From NCBI RefSeq assembly GCF_018320785.1, contig NC_054869.1:38963789-39027788 (forward strand): a DNA stretch of 64,000 nt. Reading direction: 5' to 3'. Numbering within the stretch: position 1 is the first letter of the stretch; each line of letters starts with the position of its first letter. The notes under the pieces were generated by a model that was given only the letters and a program-made list of their open reading frames with translations, was not told the DNA's origin and did no database searches. A program made the translations under genes and the position numbers. This document shows, in pieces, positions 57,715-64,000 of the stretch. Source of the DNA: Cheilinus undulatus (taxonomy: Eukaryota > Chordata > Actinopteri > Labriformes > Labridae).

Positions 57715-60048
57715 GTAAGTGTTCAATTTTCACAGGCAGGAAGGAAACTAGTTTACAACTGGTGGGTCAGGACTGAAAAGTGGGTTGCAGAAGTGTGCCA
57801 GGAAAAAAACTAAAAGCCACAGTGGACATACAGTAAATACAGATCTTTATCTTTGAGATTTTCATATGATGATGAGTACATTTTAGTGAATTTTTATTTA
57901 TTCATCGCCTTTTATTTGGGTAGAAAGGCTATCATCTTTTCCAAGATAATGAGGAAATTCCTGAGGAAATAACCACATTTTCATTCAGCTTTTGGAAAAA
58001 TGGTTTAAAATAATGCATGCATGTCTTTCTGTAATGATGCGCTTGTCCTGTCTCTTTGTTCAACTGTGTTTGATCTATTTGGGTTCCAAACTGCAACATT
58101 TTTCAGTTAATAAATAAGTTCAGATTAATCAGACAAGTCAGATTCAAACCTTCCTGCCGAGAGAACCAAATTCTCCTTACATGGGATACATGGAAAACTA
58201 TCTGCTAGGCAGACCACACCTCAGAGCCCCATATTAATCTTGAAGTCAGATTTTTTTTTTTCATTCTGGGATTAATTTGTATAGTGGCCACCTTAAAAAG
58301 GAAATAAAAGCATTTTTGGAGCATCAATAGCTAATTTGACCAACAATAAATATGTAGGTCAGATCTTAAAACTTAAAACATGTAACATTATTATTTCTGA
58401 TCTTTTATCCTCACAGATTCGGGACCTGATCTACACAGTAAAGGCTTATCCAGACTTCACTCTCGACACACGCTTTGCACAACAAGTCAAAGAGATCGCC
58501 AGCGCTATTGAGAACAACCAAACAAGACATGCAAACTACCTTTCAGAGATGATGGTTCTGGATTATGGGACCCATGTAATCACGAGTGTTGATGCCGGGG
58601 CTGCTTTGGTTTCAGAAGACTACCTCAGCTCCTCATATGTGTCGAATGGTACGTCAGAAAGTTCAAGCATCAAAGCACAAGCAGGGCTGAACTTCTTTGA
58701 CAAAGTCAAGTTTGACATAAGTAGTAATAACACCAAACAGAGCTCCTCACTTTCGACATACCAGTCCAATATCCAGTACTCTCTCATCCAAAGCCATGGT
58801 GGCGTTCCTTTCTATCCTGGCATCTCTCTGCAGAAGTGGCAGGAAAGTATCAAGAACAACCTGGTTGCTATTGATCGCTCTGGACTTCCTCTGCATTACT
58901 TCATAAACACCAACACCCTCCCTGATCTGCCACAGCCCACCATTGGGAAAGTTGCTCTCACATTGAGTCGGGCCATAGAGCGATACTACAAGATCAACAT
59001 GAGGCCAGGATGTGTGAAGGTCAACTCCAAGAACTTCAACTTCCAAGCCAACGTAGATGATTCGTCCTGTGAGGGTCCTGCTACAAACCTCAGCTTTGGT
59101 GGAGTCTACCAAGAGTGTCATCCAATCAGCTCAGATGCAGACCCTCTATGTGATGCTCTGGCCCAGAGAAACCCTGACACAGGTGATTTCTCCTGCCGTC
59201 CTCCTTACACCCCAACTTTACTGAGATCAGAAGTGAGACAGCAGGGTTACACTTCACGCTCTTGCTTCCTCTTTTTCTGTTGGGACGAGTATTATGTTCG
59301 CTCTGCATACATTAACACCTACTGGTGCTCTGTAAATGGAAAGGCCCCAGACAACTCAGGGTATCTGTTTGGAGGGATTTACAGCCCCTCTCTCCTGAAC
59401 CCCCTCACCAATGCCAAAAGCTGCCCACAAAGCTTCATTCCAGTCAAGTTTCTCTCTGATGGACAGATGATCTGTCTGAGCAAAGACTACGAGGTTGGCA
59501 GCATGTATGCAGTGCCATTCGGAGGCCTCTTCAGTTGTCAGTCAAGCAACCCACTAGCCAGTTTCCAGAACCGCTGTCCTCTCACTTTCAGTCAGCATCT
59601 TGCCACAGTGAGCGATGGATGTGAAATCCTTTACTGTGTCCAGTCAGGGCTGTTCACGGGAGGGGAGCTGCTTCCCATCCATCTACCTCCATTCACTAAA
59701 CCTCCACTTATCAGCATGCAAGCCACAAAGACGATGATGGTGATGACTGAAGGAGATAAGAACTGGGTCAGAATAGGGCAAACCAAGTCATGGAAATTGG
59801 TGAAACCAGAGGAAATTAAAGAAATCATGCAAAAGATCAACCCAGGACTGAATGGGATGTCTAGTGGAGAGAAGGCTGGGGTGGTGTTCGGGGTGATTGG
59901 GATGATGGTGCTGGTGGTAGTGGTGGTAGTCCTGGTGAAGAGAAGGAGGGGGCTGTCTGGGTTTAGGGCCACTAGAGGCTATGCAGAGATACGTGGAGAG
60001 GATGAACAGCATGAGGAAGAAAGAGTGACAGAGCAAGATGAGGTCTGA
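57265..60048 (+). CDS. mpeg1: mpeg1 / perforin-2, complete, two coding exons
   Basis: Macrophage-expressed gene 1 product, a MACPF pore-forming type I membrane protein of phagocyte endosomes that damages engulfed bacteria. Exons 57265-57714 and 58417-60048 join in phase 0 to 693 residues (human about 716). A hydrophobic signal peptide covers about residues 1-20 ([17 protein letters not shown]). The MACPF domain runs to about residue 350 with the signature YGTH at 200-203. Cysteine-rich sequence follows ([25 protein letters not shown]). A transmembrane helix is at about 637-657 ([19 protein letters not shown]), then a KRRR stop-transfer and an acidic tail of about 35 residues. No stops or frameshifts were seen. 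The ATG is the first one after the TATA-like box. The gene lies beyond rnf165, is transcribed away from it, and is functionally unrelated. Confidence 0.96.
58417..60048 (+). CDS. mpeg1: mpeg1 coding exon 2
   Basis: A CCTCACAG acceptor precedes [20 protein letters not shown]. It carries most of the MACPF domain including YGTHV, the lumenal C-terminal region, the transmembrane helix and the tail. It ends [11 protein letters not shown] and TGA. It is 543 residues. In-frame codons before 58417 are intronic. Confidence 0.97.
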   Translation: MRDLIYTVKAYPDFTLDTRFAQQVKEIASAIENNQTRHANYLSEMMVLDYGTHVITSVDAGAALVSEDYLSSSYVSNGTSESSSIKAQAGLNFFDKVKFDISSNNTKQSSSLSTYQSNIQYSLIQSHGGVPFYPGISLQKWQESIKNNLVAIDRSGLPLHYFINTNTLPDLPQPTIGKVALTLSRAIERYYKINMRPGCVKVNSKNFNFQANVDDSSCEGPATNLSFGGVYQECHPISSDADPLCDALAQRNPDTGDFSCRPPYTPTLLRSEVRQQGYTSRSCFLFFCWDEYYVRSAYINTYWCSVNGKAPDNSGYLFGGIYSPSLLNPLTNAKSCPQSFIPVKFLSDGQMICLSKDYEVGSMYAVPFGGLFSCQSSNPLASFQNRCPLTFSQHLATVSDGCEILYCVQSGLFTGGELLPIHLPPFTKPPLISMQATKTMMVMTEGDKNWVRIGQTKSWKLVKPEEIKEIMQKINPGLNGMSSGEKAGVVFGVIGMMVLVVVVVVLVKRRRGLSGFRATRGYAEIRGEDEQHEEERVTEQDEV

Positions 60049-60865
60049 GTATAACGGTGAGGTTAGAAGCTCACACAGGATAACAATACACTCAACCTGT
60101 TGGATTCTCAAATACTGCCTCTTTGGCAAATTTGTCTCATGCCTCTTAAATCTATTACATCTGACAACAGAATCAATTTCACTTATTGATTTTCATATCA
60201 AATTTAATGAAAATGTATGCTGATTATTGCACTCTAATGTTACCACGTATCTGTTCACAGTAGCTCTGTATGTTTGATGAAAAGATGTGGCAAAAAATAC
60301 CATTTCTCTTCCTTTTTGTTTTTAGAAAATGTATCCATCCCATGAGCAATCTTTTCCATTTGCTTGCTTCAGATGCATTACTACTGATCATTAAATTGAC
60401 CTGCAATGCAAATTTGCTTAAATCCTCTTTTCATTTTCAATAATTTTGAAAACATACCAATGATCAGCATTCCAAAAGCTGTTATGGATAATGACAGCTT
60501 TAAAATGTTTTTTGTCAAAAACATCAGTTATTGCTTTACTTGCTATAAAACTGCATTTCATAATTCAGATTGCACATTTCATAATTCATTTGCTTTGAAC
60601 TGCCCACAGAGGGAACAGATACATACTTTATTCTCTGATTTACAGCTTGAAAGCTTGACTGAAATGTATGAAAATTATGACGTCTCACACATTCTTTAAA
60701 TAATTAGCGTTGCCAGTACTGTTTCTTTAAATTAAGAAGCATTATAAAGGGGTTAACATGTGAACCTTGTTTTATACTGCTGCAATTACTGACTGAGAAT
60801 CTGCATGTATGTTAATGTCATTCTCCTACTTCACTTTTTATTAAAGTCATATAACCATTTTATGA
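60049..60865 (+). other. mpeg1: mpeg1 3' untranslated region
   Basis: AT-rich and transposon-free, with an ATTAAA polyadenylation variant at 60840-60845. An earlier weak signal near 60391 is also possible. Confidence 0.5.
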
Positions 60866-60929
60866 GATCAGTGCCTTTTTGTTCACATTATAATCATTCA
60901 TTAAAAGCCATTTTTCCTGTTATACACTT

Positions 60930-62050
60930 TAGTGATACAGGCCTCCCTTTATAATTGGCTGGGCCCCCCTGATAAAAAAAACAGAGAATTGGCCCTTCCC
61001 AGTGGTGATTTATTTATGATGTCAATGCATGCATGTTGGACCAGTAGCATTGGTGCTAGCCTTCTGGCTAACAGTTACCACATTTTGGAGCTGAAAGTAT
61101 GCCAGGCTATGATGCTAAAATTGTTAAACAGTGTGACTTTTTACCCCTTTTCAACTATTTTTGCCAATAAAAACCCATCACCAGGTTTTTTGTCACTATT
61201 AACATTATTATATTTCTTTAACACCATTTTACTCATTTTGGCCACTTTTTTTTTTTACAGCTTATTGCCACTTTTAACTCATTTTCATCCACCCCTTCAA
61301 TCAATTCAAGCCCATTTTTACCACTGTTTTGCCAATATTAGTTCATTTTTGCTGCTTTTGTGTCACTTTAAACATTTTCTGCCCCTTGTGTGCCACCTTA
61401 CCCATTTCCACTGCTTTTATTGCCCAGCTTTGACACTAGAAGCCTATTTTGTCACTTTTATCCCATTGTCACCATTTTCTGCCAGATTGAACCCATTTTG
61501 ATGCCATTTTTAACCAACATAAGCCAATTTTCAACACTTTTCTGCCTGTATCGGTTCATTTTTGCTGCTTTTTTGTCTCTTCACCTTTTTTTTGCCACTT
61601 TTGTTGCCATCTATCCAGTTTTGCCTTTTTGTTTGACAGCTTTAAACCCATTTTGCCACTGTTTTGCCCATTTTCTAGTCATTTTGCAATGATTTAATTA
61701 CTAATGCAAGTTTTCACAATTTCTTCTGTTATTTTCTGCTATTCTGACGTCTGACATTACTTTCCAAAGGGCGTAGAAGTTCAATATTTCCACTGACATT
61801 GTTATCATTACCTTAAAAAAAGGTAATCCTGTTTTTTAAAGAAGGGTTTACATCTTGAAAAAGGCTAGGCTATATTGTACAGCATTAATAAATATTTTTT
61901 TCTCTAATAACACTGATTATTTTTCAGGTTAAAAAATAAAATATGGTTATCATGGCTCAACTTTACAATGGATCATGGACTCCCATTTGGCAGGGCCCCA
62001 GAAAGCTGTCCCCTCTATCCCCCTCATTGGCGGCCTTGGTCTGAGATCTC
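60930..62050. mobile_element. Repeat element with T-rich minisatellite core, class uncertain
   Basis: The left flank text (AGGCCTCCCTTTATAATTGG, CTGGGCCCCCCTGA) and right flank text (CAGGGCCCCAGAAAGCTGTC, CCCCTCATTGGCGGCCTTGG) are ends I recognise from a repeated fish element. They bracket a T-rich array. Exact termini and target duplication were not resolved. Confidence 0.55.
61130..61700. repeat. T-rich degenerate minisatellite (TTTTGCCACTTTTA type)
   Basis: Units like TTTTGCCACTTTTAACTCAT and CCCATTTTTGCCACT recur with irregular spacing of about 25-45 bases. A 189-residue open frame across it is low-complexity. Confidence 0.8.
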
Positions 62051-62139
62051 TTTGAGACCATGCTTAGAGGTCAGACTAATAAAGGGGATGTGTGAGTTTT
62101 TACAAACAAACTATTTTAACAAATAGATGTAGTAGTTGG

Positions 62140-62600
62140 AATCAGGTGGGTCCACAGCAGCAGGTATCCCATACCAGAGATCCAGATGAATCCATGCGGC
62201 ACAGGGGCCGGGACGAACCCACAGAGACAGCAGTATGGTGAACATCAAGACTCACAGCACTTAATATGCAGTAATATGATATAAAGACTTACAGAGATAA
62301 AGAGAGAGACGCTCAGTGTGTCATGTCCCCCGCCAGTCTAAGCCTAACTGGTCCAGGGCTGAGCCAGCCCTTACTATAAGCTTTATCAAAGAGGAAAGTT
62401 TCAAGCTTACTCTTAGAGTGTCGGCCTCTGAGACTCCAACAGGTAGATGATTTCTAAGGAGAGGTGCCTGATAATTTAAGGATCTACCTTCCGTACTACT
62501 TTTAGAGACAGAAGGTGCCACGAGCAGGCCAGCATTTTGGGAGGGTAGTGATATAGAGGGATAATACAGCACTATGAGCTCGTTAAGATAGGTTGGTACC
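62140..62600 (+). repeat. Interspersed repeat, interior of the AATCAATC..TTTATTTGTA family
   Basis: TCATGTCCCCCGCCAGTCTA, CTTACTATAAGCTTTATCAA, AGAGGTGCCTGATAATTTAA and CTACTTTTAGAGACAGAAGG follow the order I recognise from the long form of the teleost repeat whose start is at 20101 and 31178. Confidence 0.55.
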
Positions 62601-62929
62601 TGCCTACTAAGAATTTTCTAAGTGAGAAGTCAAATTTTAAATTCTATTACTCATTTTATTTCCTACAAAGTCATAGAGTAGATATAAAACATTTGAATAA
62701 TATTTTAATGATGGACACATATGCTGAGGCTATTTTTTTTGGGTGTTTAACCATAAACAAAAAAAAACATTAAGGGTATTTTAAACCATATTTTGGCGTA
62801 CTGCGCTGCCCACACAACCACACACACAGGTAAAGCGTGCACATTCAAAAGAACAGCACTGTTGCACAGATTGACCATGGGCAGAGAGTGCTTTAGAGAG
62901 AGAGGAGAAGATCCAGGTCCCTGTTTATC

Positions 62930-63845
62930 CTTTAGTACTGCAGTGCCAAAGTCATTTTGGGTCAGGGCCAGATTTGCTCCATTAAGACATCCTGCTGGCC
63001 AGATTTTTTTTTCTGGCAGCAACAACGGTATGACCAAACACTGATATGTCAACTGATGGATTATTTTTTGCTTAAATTTATTCAGTATTAGAAACATTTA
63101 CAAACCACTGAGTGCTACAAGTCATCTGAACAATTCAGACAAGAGTGTTATGTTGCCCTTGTATCATCATTGTTTTCAGCATCCTATGATGACAAATTTA
63201 TATGTCTTGATTACTTATGATAGTATTGCTTTTTAAGGCTCTAACAGCAACCCATTTCACACAATATCTGGTTAGCCCCAGGTTATTTCACCTGACCTGA
63301 GATCAGTTCAGTGAGGCGAGAGAGTTTCGCTATGGAGACTACCTAACGGGTGCTCTGCCTGGTAGCCAGATCAGCTTGTAGAGCTCCAGCCCCTCTCCTG
63401 CTGAGTAAAACCTTGACTTTTAAAGAGAGTAGAGGGCAGATGATTAGTTCGTCAGCACTGGTTAAACCTTGTTAAAATAAAAAAAAGATGTGAAATACTT
63501 CTTTACTCTTTCTTGAAAAAGCTTGCAGTCTGTATCAACCTCTCTTTTTGGACAGCACATTTGTTGAGCTGAAGTAATGAAGAGCCATCTGCAGCACATC
63601 TTTTTTACTCTCTGCTTAAAATTAGTTCAATGTGCCACAATTTACTTATTTATTGCATCATATTAAGCTGTTTCTTTGCTTTAATTATTTCATGATAGGT
63701 TTGCAACTTTTTATGTTAGAAATATTCAAATTAATAAATATGGCAAATTACTAGTTTTCCAAAAATTTTCCACGTCTCGCGGGCCCAATGAGACCTGCTG
63801 GTGGGCTGGATGTGGTTTGCAGACCTTGGGATTCACACCTGTGCT
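62930..63845. mobile_element. Possible hAT-like MITE
   Basis: CAGTGCCAAAGTCATTTTGG with GGTCAGGGCCAGATTTGCTC at the left and GGTGGGCTGGATGTGGTTTG with ACCTTGGGATTCACACCTG at the right resemble hAT-type ends. No 8-bp target duplication could be matched, so boundaries are tentative. Confidence 0.35.
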
Positions 63846-64000
63846 CTGGTGTCAAAGCTTTTTCATCTGTACAGATTGATTCCTTGATTTCACACTGCTA
63901 TGATAGCATCTGGGTGCACGCGTCATGTAGTGCATGAAAGTCATGCAGTCTGTGCCCAAAGATGAACAGCAGCACACAGGGAGGCTGGGTCATTTTTCAT

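Noticed and set aside
57265..57813. 182-codon unspliced mpeg1 ORF as a separate gene
   Set aside because: The last 32 codons are intronic. The GTAAGT donor at 57715 and the following exon give the full family protein.
58747..59121. Minus-strand ORFs inside mpeg1 (58747-59121, 59631-59972, 59788-60129)
   Set aside because: They are shadows of the mpeg1 coding strand, without domains of their own.
60932..61501. 189-codon ORF at 60.9-61.5 kb
   Set aside because: It spans the T-rich array (repeated LL-F-PL-HF words), has no recognisable domain and is not conserved-looking.

Overview
The window is vertebrate genomic DNA, almost certainly from a ray-finned (teleost) fish. The genes have spliced exons with GT-AG introns. 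Tc1/mariner, hAT and LINE/SINE debris of the kind common in teleosts fills the introns and gaps. No prokaryotic features, tRNA or rRNA genes, or CRISPR arrays were seen. Gene names come from recognising the translated exons; no database search was possible.

Three protein-coding genes are present. (1) Positions 1-16746, + strand: the 3' part of loxhd1 (lipoxygenase homology domains 1, a multi-PLAT stereocilia protein). It has 18 exons here whose splice phases join into one open frame of about 1,032 residues, giving one partial and seven further PLAT repeats and ending at the natural stop. (2) Positions 47989-24733, - strand: a complete rnf165 (Ark2C, an Arkadia-like RING-H2 E3 ligase). It has 8 coding exons, 358 residues and a long 3'UTR reaching about 21160. 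(3) Positions 57265-60048, + strand: mpeg1 (perforin-2, macrophage-expressed gene 1). It has two coding exons and 693 residues, with a signal peptide, a MACPF domain, a transmembrane segment and a short tail. loxhd1 and rnf165 are tail-to-tail, as in the human 18q21.1 region (established knowledge, recalled). The three genes have unrelated jobs: hair-cell mechanotransduction, TGF-beta/BMP signalling, and phagocyte antibacterial pore formation. Nothing suggests they act together.

The rest is introns and intergenic DNA rich in decayed transposons. These include Tc1/mariner copies at 2455-3611, about 5205-5970, about 7910-8428, 17622-19049, 26237-27809 and 49511-51028. Two hAT-type elements have perfect 8-bp target duplications (13213-14671 and 36174-36965). 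An unclassified element with terminal inverted repeats lies at 51727-53263. There are also LINE reverse-transcriptase and other retroelement fossils (55255-56368) and several SINE-like families. A decayed tandem array of about 205-bp units at 34020-34880 carries remnants that look like a helicase Walker-A region, and a related short ORF lies inside the 51.7-53.3 kb element.

I found no convincing new biological system. The most interesting leads are the transposons that carry T-rich minisatellites or gene-like pieces, an apparent GA (not GT) splice donor at the left edge, and the compact mpeg1 promoter with a PU.1-type site.
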